Assembly (NCBI GenBank): GCA_944472135.2
Contig: OX235263.1
Coordinates: 13,437,517-13,501,516 of the forward strand
From: Trichobilharzia regenti
Taxonomy: Eukaryota > Platyhelminthes > Trematoda > Strigeidida > Schistosomatidae
Direction of reading: 5' to 3'
DNA length: 64,000 nucleotides
The notes under the pieces were generated by a model. That model had not been told where the DNA came from, searched no databases, and saw only the letters and a program-made list of their open reading frames with translations. The position numbers and the translations under genes are program-made. Of the stretch, positions 1 through 10,004 are shown in pieces; position 1 is the first letter of the stretch; every line of letters starts with the position of its first letter.

Positions 1-1023
1 GGATGGCTAGGGCTTCTGCGATGCAAAGAAGACGGAATCGTACTGTCTTTGGAAGGTTGTTCTTCACTTTGTAGATTACTTTGAAGGAGGCGTTCGTTGA
101 GATGGAATGACCAGTATTGACGAGATGTTCGATTATTGCACTCCTTATATGGCCATTATTTCCTTTCTGTAGCCACGCTGGATAGTGTTCTTTTACCCTT
201 TTAGACAGGATGCGCGTTGAACGACCGATGTACCTGGCTCCACAGCAACAGGTGAACTGATATATACACATAGAAGTGGTCATGTGCGGAATCTTGTCCT
301 TTGGGTTTCTGCAGATCAGCGGGCGACTGGAGAACACTATTCTTAGTGTTGCCGCAGGGAAAGTTCTTCCTAAAGAGGTGGAAATTCTCCTTCTGAGGAC
401 GTCACTAAATAGGTCTCCTTTGAAGTCTAGGTTCATATAAAGTATCTTTTTCGGCACGGATAGTGTCTCTTGCTTTTGGTTTTTCTGTTTGATGTTTTTC
501 TCTACAAATCTTGGTGGGTAGCCATTTTGTATGAAGATTTCTTTCAGGAAGTTTAGTTCTTCTTCCATGGTGTCGGAGCTGCAGATGCGTCTGACGCGAG
601 TGGCAAGGGATTTAATTAGGTTTCTTTTCCGACTGATTGGTACCCAGCTGTAGAAACTTGTTAATTGTCCGTTCCAAGTCGGTTTCCTATAGATTGACCT
701 TCTTAAAGTTCCGTCATCTCTCCTTGTAAGCTCAACATCAAGAAAAGGGATTTTAGATTCATTTTCAGTTTCCAAAGTGAAATTTGTGGCTGGATGGCAT
801 TTGTTGAATATTTGCAGTAGTTGATTGAGATCGTGACCGTCATCACAGATGATAAAGATGTCGTCAACATATCTAACGTACAACTGGAAATTGTCGATGG
901 TTGATTTGAGTGGGCCATTCTCGAGGCTTGCCATGAAACAGTCTGCTAGTAATGGGCCCAGTGGAGATCCCATTGCGATCCCATCTTGTTGTCTGTAAAT
1001 AATGTCGTTGAATGTGAATTGCA
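1..1023 (-). mobile_element. Penelope-like element, RT plus GIY-YIG, 5'-truncated, runs off window
   Basis: Reading the minus strand from about 1020 to base 1 gives one uninterrupted frame of roughly 340 codons with no stop, continuing past the window edge. It holds the reverse-transcriptase region (DGIAMGSPLGPLLAD, then YVDD at 860-871) and a C-terminal GIY-YIG-type segment (YQFTCCCGARYIGRSTR, near 200-262). This order, RT then GIY-YIG, is diagnostic of endonuclease-bearing Penelope-like elements, which copy RNA into nicked chromosomal DNA. The intact frame suggests a young copy. Its 5' end is truncated inside the RT domain and abuts a second, oppositely oriented copy of the same family. Confidence 0.9.
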
Positions 1024-1970
1024 CATCAGTTCACCTGTTGCTGTGGAGCCAGGTACGTCGGTCGTTCAACGCGCATCCTGTCTAAAAGGGTAAAAGAACA
1101 CTATCCAGCGTGGCTACAGAAAGGAAATAATGGCCATATAAGGAGTGCAATAATCGAACATCTCGTCAATACTGGTCATTCCATCTCAACGAACGCCTCC
1201 TTCAAAGTAATCTACAAAGTGAAGAACAACCTTCCAAAGACAGTACGATTCCGTCTTCTTTGCATCGCAGAAGCCCTAGCCATCCAGTTGGAGGAACCAG
1301 AACTATGCATACAAAAGAAAATTATCCAACCACTTTTACTCGCATGGTAACTACTCCTTTGATTTGACCTAACTTTTCTTTGTTTGTTTGATTTGACCTT
1401 ACTTCTGTTTGTATGCTTATTTTTCTAACTTAAAACCCTTGTGTAATTCTGTATATTATTTTGTTTCCATGTACACCCTTTGAGCACAACTCATTCATCA
1501 AACTATTCATGCCATTACGTAACTCTTATTTAACAATCATTTATGACAACTCATCACTTTTGTTGCTATCCTCTTATCAACATCCAATTCATCTGAACCT
1601 ACTAATTGTATTTTCGTTTGACAAATTTAATGTATACACACACACACACAAAATAACCATATATATTTGCGATTGTACAGCTATGAAAATGAATTCGCCG
1701 AAAAGAGACTCTTCGCTGAACTACTTGTCTTCTGTCTACTAATGTTCGAATGGGAATTATTCATGAATTTTTCCTTGTCTCTTGTTTCTATAATTTGAGA
1801 TCAACTCGGTACATTGTTACCTAATTTATTAGTCACTCACTACCTTACACATCTCTTCTCTTTGTTACGTGACTCCTTTACCATTGTATGCATGCATTTA
1901 TTTTTGTTTAGACTTGAGCTGCCTGTGTAAAGACTAAATAAGCGCAATTTTTTGAGCACAGTTGCCTAAT
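1024..1970 (+). mobile_element. Penelope-like element 3' end: GIY-YIG tail plus 3' UTR
   Basis: Bases 1025-1285 are the inverted copy of 1-261 (one mismatch seen). The GIY-YIG frame continues in the open to a TAA at 1348-1350, ending in LLLAW. The T-rich sequence after it resembles the 3' UTR seen at 32.84-33.15 kb and, near its end (about 1865-1965), the one at 10.37-10.46 kb. A (CA)n tract sits at about 1634-1648. The copy is 5'-truncated exactly where the minus-strand copy begins. Confidence 0.85.
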
Positions 1971-2470
1971 TGTGGAACATTCTGTCAACTGACAACATGT
2001 AAAATTTGTGAGTATGTTTGAAACTTTTCTGTACGTAAACCTCATAATTTATTTAGGCTGTAAGGGGCAGCTAATGAGAAGCCAACGAAATAAATGATGG
2101 TACCATATTATCCTGCACAAACCACCACAGTTGTTCTTGCTTTATTCAACCCTTAATAAAATATCGAATAAACTAATCAGTATGGAACTGCATAATACGA
2201 CATACTGCCACAGTGTGAAAATTTCATATATAAATTTTAAAAAATCCCACAGTTGTTAATTTTTTTAAATGCGTTTTATTTTCTTCTTTCATGGTACATA
2301 TGGCATGAAATAACACCAATTGGTGTTGAAATAGAGAGGGATGACATTCATTGCCTGCCATTACTTTTTTTGACTAACTGATCGTACTACCTATTTCTGA
2401 TTACAGTAGTATTCCAACTATTTGTGCAAAGTTGAATGTCACACCTCATTAGATTATTCAAAAATGAAGT
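1970..2470. other. Intergenic stretch with likely 3' UTR of the minus-strand gene
   Basis: No ORF or repeat is recognised. A minus-strand AATAAA (2275-2280), about 190 bases after the stop of the 529-codon gene, is a plausible polyadenylation signal. Confidence 0.4.
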
Positions 2471-4060
2471 TTATTTAAACGGTACTTTATTTGTATTTAA
2501 ATTTTTCAATTTCCTAATAACCTCGGATTGATGTCTTTTGCATGAATTTCGTTTTTGTGGATTTTTTGACAAACTTCTTTCCTCCCTGTTACTTCCAACA
2601 ATAAAAACTTTATTTGAATATGAACCAGAGGCATTCACTTTCTCTTTGGATACCGATGGACGTACTGTAGAACTGACTGATTTTCTAGCAGATTCTATTC
2701 TACTAAGGTGAACAGTCCGGTAGGCAGAAGTATTCTGTTCCTTATCTTTTTGAGTCAAAGATAAATTTCTTCTATTGAGTTTTGCTGGTATCTTGGCAAT
2801 ATTTTGACATGTCGCCTTTGTTTTAAATGAATGCTCCGTTTGGCGCTTGTTTTGACTTATAAAAGTTGAATGTTTCTTTATAATATCTTCTGAATCATTT
2901 TGTATTTCAGTTTTATTGACTGATATTTCTTTGCTTTCATTATTTGATCCAAATTTTTCAGAGTAGATTGAAAATGAATCTAATTGTTGAATATTTTCAT
3001 AATCGCTTATCATTTCTTCAAAGGTGTATAGTGTTGTTGAATTTTGTGTTGTTTTTAAGTTGTATTTTTGTAAAGTTGTATCATCATACGGAATAAAAAT
3101 TGAGATATTTGTTGACTCAGAATAGATATCTGTATCCCCATAAGAGGATCTTGACTTCTTTCGTATAGATTGATGCGATTCTGAAGGTAAATTTAAATGA
3201 TTACTCAATGATGAATTTGTCAATTGATCTTTCATTTTACTAGGGTTTTGAGTTGCTTCTATTGGATTAATATCTTCGATAGTTATTAATATATTCTGTT
3301 CAGCTTTGCATAATGCTGGTACATTATTAACAAGAACAGCTGGATGTTCCTGTATGACATTTATATCACAACTTCCAGGACAATCTTCAAAATCTAAAGT
3401 ATTTAAATGAGCTCTGAGTAGATATCGAGTATTACGGCTTAGATGTTCATTTGAATTTAGGTCATTCTTCCTCATTCGCATTAGTGCCTTAGTCAACAAA
3501 TTTGTAGCATAAACTATTTCATAGATTATCATTTGATTTGTATCAAACTTTTTAAATAATGTGCCACTTTTTGAGATGTTATTCTGATTGGATGTTTGTA
3601 TATTAACCTCGCAAGGTGTATAATCTCCTCCTAAGTTGATCTTGCCATCATCTCCATGCATTATAGTATCATTCAATTGACTAACAATTTCATTTAAATG
3701 GTGTATACACTGAATGTATTTTATGTCGTCGTCTGTGAAATCTTTTCGTACGATGTCATTTTGTTTTAATGCATTGAATCTTTGGCGTACAGTATTATTA
3801 TTGTTATTATCTCCACTTTCGTTGTTCAAATTCATAAATGTGTTCAATATCTCTTTAGATAGTGATATATTATCATGTTCTGTAGTTTGTTTATTGATCA
3901 AGTCCTGTGCCTTACTTAAAGAAGAGGATTTTCGCTGTCTTTTATGCTTTTGAAACTTTCTTTTATGATTTTCTTTGTGAATACATAAAGATTTAATTAA
4001 TTTATCTACACTACACCATGTGAAATAATTATGTCTATCATTTGTTGATTTGTAAGCCAT
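2471..4060 (-). CDS. Host gene, 529-codon Asn/Ser/Lys-rich protein of unknown function
   Basis: One continuous ORF from ATG (4058-4060) to TAA. The N-terminus is basic (KRKFQKHKRQRKSSS, about residues 33-47), followed by a five-Asn run near residue 85, and the C-terminal third is Ser/Lys/Arg-rich. No signal peptide, membrane segment, zinc finger or enzyme motif was seen. It is not similar to the RT, Gag or endonuclease frames around it, and it lacks the frameshifts that litter them, so it is probably an expressed host gene, possibly lineage-specific. The lack of introns could mean a single-exon gene or a large 3' exon. A minus-strand AATAAA lies downstream at 2275. I do not recognise the family. 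Confidence 0.7.
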   Translation of the reverse strand: MAYKSTNDRHNYFTWCSVDKLIKSLCIHKENHKRKFQKHKRQRKSSSLSKAQDLINKQTTEHDNISLSKEILNTFMNLNNESGDNNNNNTVRQRFNALKQNDIVRKDFTDDDIKYIQCIHHLNEIVSQLNDTIMHGDDGKINLGGDYTPCEVNIQTSNQNNISKSGTLFKKFDTNQMIIYEIVYATNLLTKALMRMRKNDLNSNEHLSRNTRYLLRAHLNTLDFEDCPGSCDINVIQEHPAVLVNNVPALCKAEQNILITIEDINPIEATQNPSKMKDQLTNSSLSNHLNLPSESHQSIRKKSRSSYGDTDIYSESTNISIFIPYDDTTLQKYNLKTTQNSTTLYTFEEMISDYENIQQLDSFSIYSEKFGSNNESKEISVNKTEIQNDSEDIIKKHSTFISQNKRQTEHSFKTKATCQNIAKIPAKLNRRNLSLTQKDKEQNTSAYRTVHLSRIESARKSVSSTVRPSVSKEKVNASGSYSNKVFIVGSNREERSLSKNPQKRNSCKRHQSEVIRKLKNLNTNKVPFK

Positions 4061-4329
4061 TTTCCCGTAAATTTTGAAATTAAGACACTGAATTTATTGA
4101 CGCACCATTAAAAAACATATTTGGCGCGTAAATTTTGTTTTAAATAAAAGTAATACTTAACAGTTTTGCGCTTCATTTCATCGGTCTTCTTTAACGTTTA
4201 AGCGTTCTTTTACACTTAATTTAGTTTTGAATAACAACAGACATACTTGTAAGCCTATGGTCAGTGATCATGTGATATATTGATTTTTTGGTTATTCACA
4301 TGTTTTATTGATTCGTTGGGCGATTTGTG

Positions 4330-4815
4330 ATGTTTGATTTTGCGATAGCCGGTTTAAAATATTTTCGCAATTTTCTTTTTGTTAAGCTGGAAACTTGGTT
4401 CCAGCATCAAAAAAGAAGCATTTCCGATGGTCTACTACAGACTTTTATCAGCGGCCACCTTCTTCGCTTGCTCGATTTTGAAGTTCAGATTGTCCAGCTA
4501 GAAAGAATTAGCAACCAGAAAGTGTGGGGACAAACAAACCAAGAACCTATTGCTCAACAGTTATTCCGAAGAAAATGGCGATAATATTGGGCACACGATG
4601 AGGAGATCATCGAATGACATCGCGCTTCAGTCCCTCTTTGGATTGGAACCTGAATGGTAAATGACGACTTAGGTATTTGGTTCGAGGGTGATATGGAGGA
4701 GATCGTGTGAGAAGGAGATGAGAGATTATGGTCAGCCGTGGAGCCGGCTGAAGAGGATAGCAGAAAATAGAAGACAGTGATGTTAGTATGTGTGTAAAGT
4801 GGAGACGTATTTTTG
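4330..4815 (+). mobile_element. RTE-clade LINE fragment (family A), C-terminal region
   Basis: The frame carries ISNQKVWGQTNQEPIAQQ and related text matching the RT C-terminal region of several other copies in this window (7.2, 40.2, 42.1, 46.5, 48.3 kb). Later parts (WRRSCE-type segment, about 4690-4800) are present but shifted. Stops and frameshifts show it is dead. Confidence 0.75.
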
Positions 4816-4820
4816 AAACT

Positions 4821-5225
4821 CAAGACTGCCTACTATCGTCAGTGATTTTCCTGATTGCGGTAGACTGGATAATGTGACAGACAGCGGGCAGCGAGAAAAA
4901 AAACAGGTATAAAACGGATCCTCACGAAAAACTTGAAAGATCTGGAATTCGCCGATGACATGTGTCCGATTTCCCACAAACTGGAATATATGCAAGTGAA
5001 AAGCAACAAGTTTCCAGATGAAGCATCAAAGATAGGACTCCAAGTAAACACAGAGAAAACAGGGGTAATGAAGATTCATGGCCAACACCAACAGCAACAA
5101 CAGACAACAGTCAACATAAATGGGAGGGTCTTGAAAGAAACAACCTCTTTTACCTACCTACCTAGGAAGCATCCTTTCAACTACAGGCGGAACTGACGAG
5201 AATATCAAAGCAAGGATTGGGAGAG
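4821..5225 (+). mobile_element. RTE-clade LINE (family A), left part, split by an LTR element
   Basis: It contains the RT catalytic FADD (4948-4959, in LEFADDMCPISHKLEYM) and the following thumb region, up to a segment equivalent to GGTDENIKARIG. The frame resumes at 7058 after removal of the inserted LTR element and one 5-bp duplication, so both parts are one LINE copy interrupted by a later insertion. Confidence 0.85.
5221..5225. repeat. Target-site duplication GAGAG, left
   Basis: Matches GAGAG at 7058-7062 exactly; the five bases flank the LTR element on both sides. Confidence 0.9.
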
Positions 5226-5419
5226 TGTGGTGATTGACAATTTCTATCTCTGTATTGTTTAAATACTTACTGTTGACTGTTGATATGTTTCTTATATGAA
5301 TTGCATAATAATTCCGCTAAATACAAATTCCTGAATTCTGCCCTCTCTGTGTTTTGTTTGGATTCGTGTAATTCGGTCATCTCGAAATACTAATATTACG
5401 ATTACAATAAATTACTACA
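5226..5419 (+). repeat. 5' LTR of copy 1 (194 bp)
   Basis: Starts TGTGGTGATTGAC and ends AAATTACTACA. It differs from the 3' LTR at only two positions seen by eye (CTCG/CTTG and ACGAT/ACAAT near the 3' part), so the insertion is fairly recent. Confidence 0.93.
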
Positions 5420-5432
5420 AATTGGCGTCGCG

Positions 5433-6875
5433 ATGGAACTAAATAACCTGGGAAAATTTCCTATTAATGGTTCTCCGCGGGAGATTGCTGATTATTTGGA
5501 ATGCTTCGATGCGTGGTGCATTTCAAAGAATGTTCGGGATGACAAAATACCAGCACATTTCATTACTGCTATTGGGCTAGATGCGTATAGCCTAGTAAAG
5601 ACTCTGTCATTTCCAGATAAACCTATTTCTCTGTCATATGTCAAGATTCGTGAACTTCTGATAAATCACTTTCATGTAACTACATTTGAGACCCGAGAGA
5701 GGGCTCACTTCAACAAACTGGTTCGTGCTCCCAACCAGAAGATTCGAGAGTTCATTCTTCAACTTCAAATTCAAGCTTCAAAGTGTAACTTTGGAGATCA
5801 GCTGCATACTCAACTACGTGATCGTCTAATTGCTGGAATCAATATTCCTAAGTTAGAGAAAGAGTTAATTCAGATTCCTTCTTGTACTTTTCAAACTGCT
5901 AAAGATTTATGTATTACATATGAAGATGTCAATAATGAATACTCTGCTCCCACTACGTCAGTATCTGATGTTATGCTTTCTAAAGTCGAAAATACAAGTG
6001 TTCATGGAAAGCAATCCAAACTGCCGTCCACAGGTAATAGAATGCAGCGAGAGATCAAAAACATTAAACCGTGTTTATCCTGTGGAAAGTTACATCTACG
6101 AAGCACTTGCCGTTTTCGGGGTGCTAAGTGCCATAAATGTGGTAAAGTTGGACACATCAAGACTGTTTGCAGAAGTTCGAATACTTATGTTGCTCAACAT
6201 TCTTATAATTCTCCCAAGCTGTCTAGTAAAATGGAGTCAATGTGTCTTTCAACCTTTCAAAATACTCAAGCTAATCCAATGAAAACCTCCACTACAAGTT
6301 CAGCAACTCAAGCGTCAACTGTTTTCAAAAATGAGGTAGCTGAGTTACAATGCGAACTGTCGAAAACACGAAAAGACCTGAATGAGATGAGAGAGCAACT
6401 GATTAAAATGGAGGAATTGCTGCATATGCATAGACTGCGTCTGTTGAATGCAGAGCATACAAGTACCCGTGAAAGTCCTGCAAAACTTTTCAAATCTCGA
6501 ATTCTCAAAAAGCATCTGATGTCCACGACTTCTAATGTACATTATTACAAAGGGAATGACTATAGACCTTCTGTTGGAATTATACTACAAAAAATGGGAA
6601 ATCGAGTGGTGAAGATATTAGACATCAAAGATCACTCAGTTCATAACGGACACCTGGACAAAGTGACAATAAATGAAGTAGGTCGTTCCAATTATAATAT
6701 TAATGATTCCGCTAATAATCCTGATTTTGTAGATAATTCAGAAATAGGTCCAGATAATACTGATGAAAATAATATCACAGAATCAGTTAGAAGGTCGCAG
6801 CTACTTGCAAGCAAACCGAGACATCGTTATAAATACGCAAGGAGATATTCGACGTGTGGCGGATGTGGTGATTGA
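5433..6875 (+). CDS. Chimeric Gag-coiled coil-integrase-tail protein (480 aa)
   Basis: Intact ORF. Residues 1-165 read as a retrotransposon Gag (capsid-like) domain. Two zinc knuckles follow: C-X2-C-X3-H-X4-C at 214-226 and C-X2-C-X4-H-X4-C at 233-246, the usual nucleic-acid-binding part of Gag. Residues 299-338 are a heptad-like Leu/Glu/Lys segment, probably a coiled coil. Residues about 341-412 (ESPAKLFKSRILKK, then YRPSVGIILQKMGNRVVKIL) resemble the end of a gypsy integrase: the post-catalytic segment and GPY/F-like domain. Residues 413-480 are an acidic then basic tail of the sort that ends Pol. The stop TGA lies 12 bases inside the 3' LTR. Inference: an in-frame internal deletion removed PR-RT-RH-integrase core. 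Start choice: the ATG lies 13 bases after the LTR in a GCGATGG context, and copy 2 has the same start. Confidence 0.88.
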   Translation: MELNNLGKFPINGSPREIADYLECFDAWCISKNVRDDKIPAHFITAIGLDAYSLVKTLSFPDKPISLSYVKIRELLINHFHVTTFETRERAHFNKLVRAPNQKIREFILQLQIQASKCNFGDQLHTQLRDRLIAGINIPKLEKELIQIPSCTFQTAKDLCITYEDVNNEYSAPTTSVSDVMLSKVENTSVHGKQSKLPSTGNRMQREIKNIKPCLSCGKLHLRSTCRFRGAKCHKCGKVGHIKTVCRSSNTYVAQHSYNSPKLSSKMESMCLSTFQNTQANPMKTSTTSSATQASTVFKNEVAELQCELSKTRKDLNEMREQLIKMEELLHMHRLRLLNAEHTSTRESPAKLFKSRILKKHLMSTTSNVHYYKGNDYRPSVGIILQKMGNRVVKILDIKDHSVHNGHLDKVTINEVGRSNYNINDSANNPDFVDNSEIGPDNTDENNITESVRRSQLLASKPRHRYKYARRYSTCGGCGD

Positions 6876-7057
6876 CAATTTCTATCTCTGTATTGTTTAA
6901 ATACTTACTGTTGACTGTTGATATGTTTCTTATATGAATTGCATAATAATTCCGCTAAATACAAATTCCTGAATTCTGCCCTCTCTGTGTTTTGTTTGGA
7001 TTCGTGTAATTCGGTCATCTTGAAATACTAATATTACAATTACAATAAATTACTACA
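6864..7057 (+). repeat. 3' LTR of copy 1 (194 bp)
   Basis: Same length as the 5' LTR and two differences from it. Its first 12 bases supply the last four codons (C-G-D-stop) of the chimeric ORF. Confidence 0.93.
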
Positions 7058-7645
7058 GAGAGCAAGACAAGCTTTCATTACTCTCAAGTCTGTGTGGAGG
7101 TCAACAGCACTCAGCATCAAAAAATAAGATCCAGATTTTCAAATCCAATGTGAAGTCAGTGCTACTATACGGGTCAGAGACTTGGCGAGTCATAAAGAGC
7201 ATCTCCAACAAACTTCAGACCTTCATTAACAGCTGTCTTCGCTCAATACTCAAGATCAGATGGCTGGCCAGAAAAGATCAGCAACAGGGGTCTCTGGCAA
7301 TGATCGAACCAACCCAACCCAGCAGGAACCAACTGTGCAACAAATAAGCAGGAAGAAATGGAGGTGGATTGGTTGGCCATACACTGAGGAAACTATCAAG
7401 TGGCATCACTAGACAAGCCCTCGAGTGGAACCCAAAAGGGAAGTGGCGAGTTGGTCGTCCAACGGTGACTTGGAGGAGGTCGTGTGAAAAGGATATGAAA
7501 GCATGTTGGCAGACCTGGAGCCAGGTGGAAACTTTAGCTGAGAACCGAACGCGATGGAGACGCGTGGCTGAAGCCCTATGTTCCTCTGGGAATTAAAGGA
7601 AATAATAATAACGTTCCACTCGGAACCCAGGGAACAATAATAATT
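7058..7645 (+). mobile_element. RTE-clade LINE (family A), right part with 3' end
   Basis: It continues the LINE interrupted at 5225: SVLLYGSETWRVIKSISNK, then the conserved end VGHTLRKLSSGITRQALEWNPKGK and WRRVAEALCSS. It ends in an AATAATAATAA-type tail near 7600. The text is open over long stretches but has frameshifts. The 3' end motif (GCCCTATGTTCC) recurs in every family A copy and also at the tail of one SINE family here. Confidence 0.87.
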
Positions 7646-7656
7646 ATAATGTCGGA

Positions 7657-8148
7657 TATTATGAGTGAACTTTGGATGAGTAGCTCAGCTCTATACCAGA
7701 TGAGGTACTAGACGCATCCTCTCCATAGAATTCGAGGATATTAGACCTCTGTGAACCACGGATGGTAGTATAAAAATACATATCTGCAGTAAAAGAATCT
7801 TGGAATGAGCAGCATCTAAATGTTGGCAGCTTTCGTTTAAAAGGCTTCAAGAAAGGTCTGATTGGAATATTGTTTAACCGCAATGAAAATCTCTGTTCAA
7901 GTGGAAGACTTCATGGAGAACCCTATAAGACAAGTGCTATTCTTAAAACCTTACTGATAAATACAAAAAACATCAAGTATGAAGGCAAAATCAGATACAA
8001 TGAGAAAGACAACAGTCTTCTTAAAGGTTGGATTCGAAAAGGTGATGAAGTCTTTGGAGGAGCCAAGTACAAACTAATAAATGGAGCATTGAATAAGACT
8101 TATCCAGGTGCCAAATTAGTCATATTTTACAAAGTAGCTGTTCATTGA
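7657..8148 (+). pseudogene. Unrecognised coding-like segment, possibly a terminal exon or retro-pseudogene
   Basis: From 7774 to the stop at 8148 one frame stays open for about 125 codons with a protein-like composition (KGFKKGLIGILFNRNENL; WIRKGDEVFGGAKYKLINGA). A CTGCAG just upstream (about 7784-7789) could be a splice acceptor. Upstream of 7774 the same kind of text continues only across stops. No match to the RT, GIY-YIG or Gag families nearby. It may be a real last exon or a decayed retrocopy; I cannot tell which. Confidence 0.35.
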
Positions 8149-8329
8149 AACAATGCAGATCCTTCATTTATGTTATTTCCAGCTGCTTATAGCAATATAC
8201 ATGTATTAGCACATTTACAGGATTTGTGATCATATATTCTAAAACATTCCAAAAACTTGTGACTCAAAGACGCCAAAGATTTCTGTAGGGCGATTGATTG
8301 CAAGTTCTTGGTCAGAAATGAGTTCGTTC

Positions 8330-9420
8330 GAATTCACTGGGAGATATAATGCTGGAAGTGCAGCTATGCCTGACTTCCACAGTATTTAGATTCCAAAAGA
8401 AAATATATTCAAACAAACTGAGGGAGTTGCCATGGTGTCACCAATATCTCCGGTTGTGGCAGATATATTCATGCATAGGTAGGAAAAGTTAGCGATTGAA
8501 ACGTTCAGCACCATCCCAAAAGTAGGTTGGAGGTATGTAGATGATACATTCATTGTACTTCTTAGAACACAGGATATACATAGATTTTTCGAACACATTA
8601 AATCAAAGATGGAGGCAATTCAATTCATTTATGAATTAGAAAGTCAAGAAAGGGAACTTCTAATGTTAGATTGTAATGGAAAAGAAAAAATGAACAAGAT
8701 AGGGAGTTGAACACTGGTGTTTGCAGGAAACCCACACATTCAAACAGATATTTGGACTTCCAATCATCCCATCCTATGTCAGTGAAAATAGGATTGGTGA
8801 AATGTTTAAGTGACAGAGCACAAAAACTAAGCAGTACCAAGGAAAGTCTAAGACAGAATGTAAGAAGAGAGAAGAGAAGCTTTGAAACTTAATAATTACC
8901 CTGATAAATTAACCAGAAAGTATATAGGAAGATTTAAATATTATAAATATTAGTGATAATGATACTAATAATATTAATGACGACATGCATGTCAAACATA
9001 CACAGGATAATGACAACATCAACAATGGGGAATACAAATCATCAGCAATACTTTCATGCAAAGAAAGAACTGCGGAAACTTTATGAAGAATTCTCAACAA
9101 TTCAAGCAGGAATAAAAGTGGCTGGCATTCAGACCCACAGACTCACTTGGAAATAAGCTTTGTCGTTTAAAGGGTCCTGTGGAGGCAGTCAAACAAAGCA
9201 GTTTAGTTTATCTAATACCCTGTCTGGAATGACTGCCAGGTCGAATACATAGGTCAAACTAGGAGAACGAGATTAGACAGATTAGTAAAGTACAAAAATG
9301 CAGCAAAATTTAGATTAGTTAACCTGAATAAGATAAGAAATCTAGAGAATAGTTGGGCTATATCAGGATTGCTTGCGACTTGATAGATAGTGATCACTCA
9401 ATTGATGTTTTAAAATAATT
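8330..9420 (+). mobile_element. Penelope-like element (second family), decayed
   Basis: Shifted frames give EGVAMVSPISPVVADIFMH, then RYVDDTFIVL (YVDD at 8534-8545), then a PLE linker (HPMSVKIGLVKCLSDRAQK near 8770-8820) and a GIY-YIG-like end (IGQTRRTRLDRLVK near 9245-9290). RT followed by GIY-YIG identifies a PLE. Many stops and frameshifts. The same family occurs on the minus strand at 13.0-17.4 and 53.2-54.7 kb. Confidence 0.8.
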
Positions 9421-10000
9421 TAAGATAATCAGAGTTGAGGTTGGTTCCAACCTCTTGCGTATCTCCCAAGCAGCAGGCATAAGATGCCTAAGACCGGAAT
9501 TGTGTATTCAGAGAGAGAAACTGCTGCCAATCTCACTCTATGTTGATGAATATATCTTATCCTGATTATATTTTGTTTTGGAAACTTAATTTCATCTCCT
9601 TGACGTTGCCATGCAACGCCTGTAAGATGGCGGTCTTCAGTGATCACTTTACGAAAAGTCTCTATCGAATGTGCGATGATTACATTTTCACAGTTTTACT
9701 CGAAATAGATATAAACGAGCACTAGTCAAAACTCTGTTCTGTATAGTGAGAAGAATATGCTCTACAGACAAATAAGGGGAGGAATTTCTGATTCTTGTAA
9801 AGGTGTTAAGAAACAACGGTTACCCTTAGAGATTCGTTAAAACGTAACGGAAGATTTAAAAGGCTCAAGCGCCAAGCAAATCACAGCGGGGAAAAACGCT
9901 TATCTTCATTCAACTCGATTTTAAAGTTGATAATATCTCAGGGATAGTCAACAGAAGACTGAATATCGTACTAGTCAAAACATATCTTGCAGTTAAGTTG
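9421..10000. other. Unassigned
   Basis: No coding potential, tRNA-like box or match to other repeats of the window was recognised. Confidence 0.3.
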
Positions 10001-10004
10001 GTTC

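Larger units (their letters stand above)
5226..7057 (+). mobile_element. Non-autonomous Ty3/gypsy-like LTR retrotransposon, Gag::integrase-tail type, copy 1
   Basis: A complete 1832-bp element with 194-bp LTRs at both ends, TG...CA termini, an exact 5-bp target duplication and a single ORF. It has no protease, reverse transcriptase, RNase H or integrase core. The sequence two bases after the 5' LTR begins TGGCGTCGCGATGG, a candidate primer-binding site overlapping the start codon. No convincing polypurine tract is visible before the 3' LTR. It sits inside an RTE LINE. A second copy with a different target duplication lies at 14769-16544, so this short form has itself transposed. Its enzymes must come from elsewhere. 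Confidence 0.93.

Noticed and set aside
1461..1742. 93-codon plus-strand ORF
   Set aside because: It lies in the T-rich 3' UTR of a PLE and crosses a (CA)n tract.
5920..6282. 120-codon ORF inside the chimeric Gag gene, repeated at 15463-15825
   Set aside because: Out-of-frame shadow of Gag; conservation between the copies only reflects the shared DNA.
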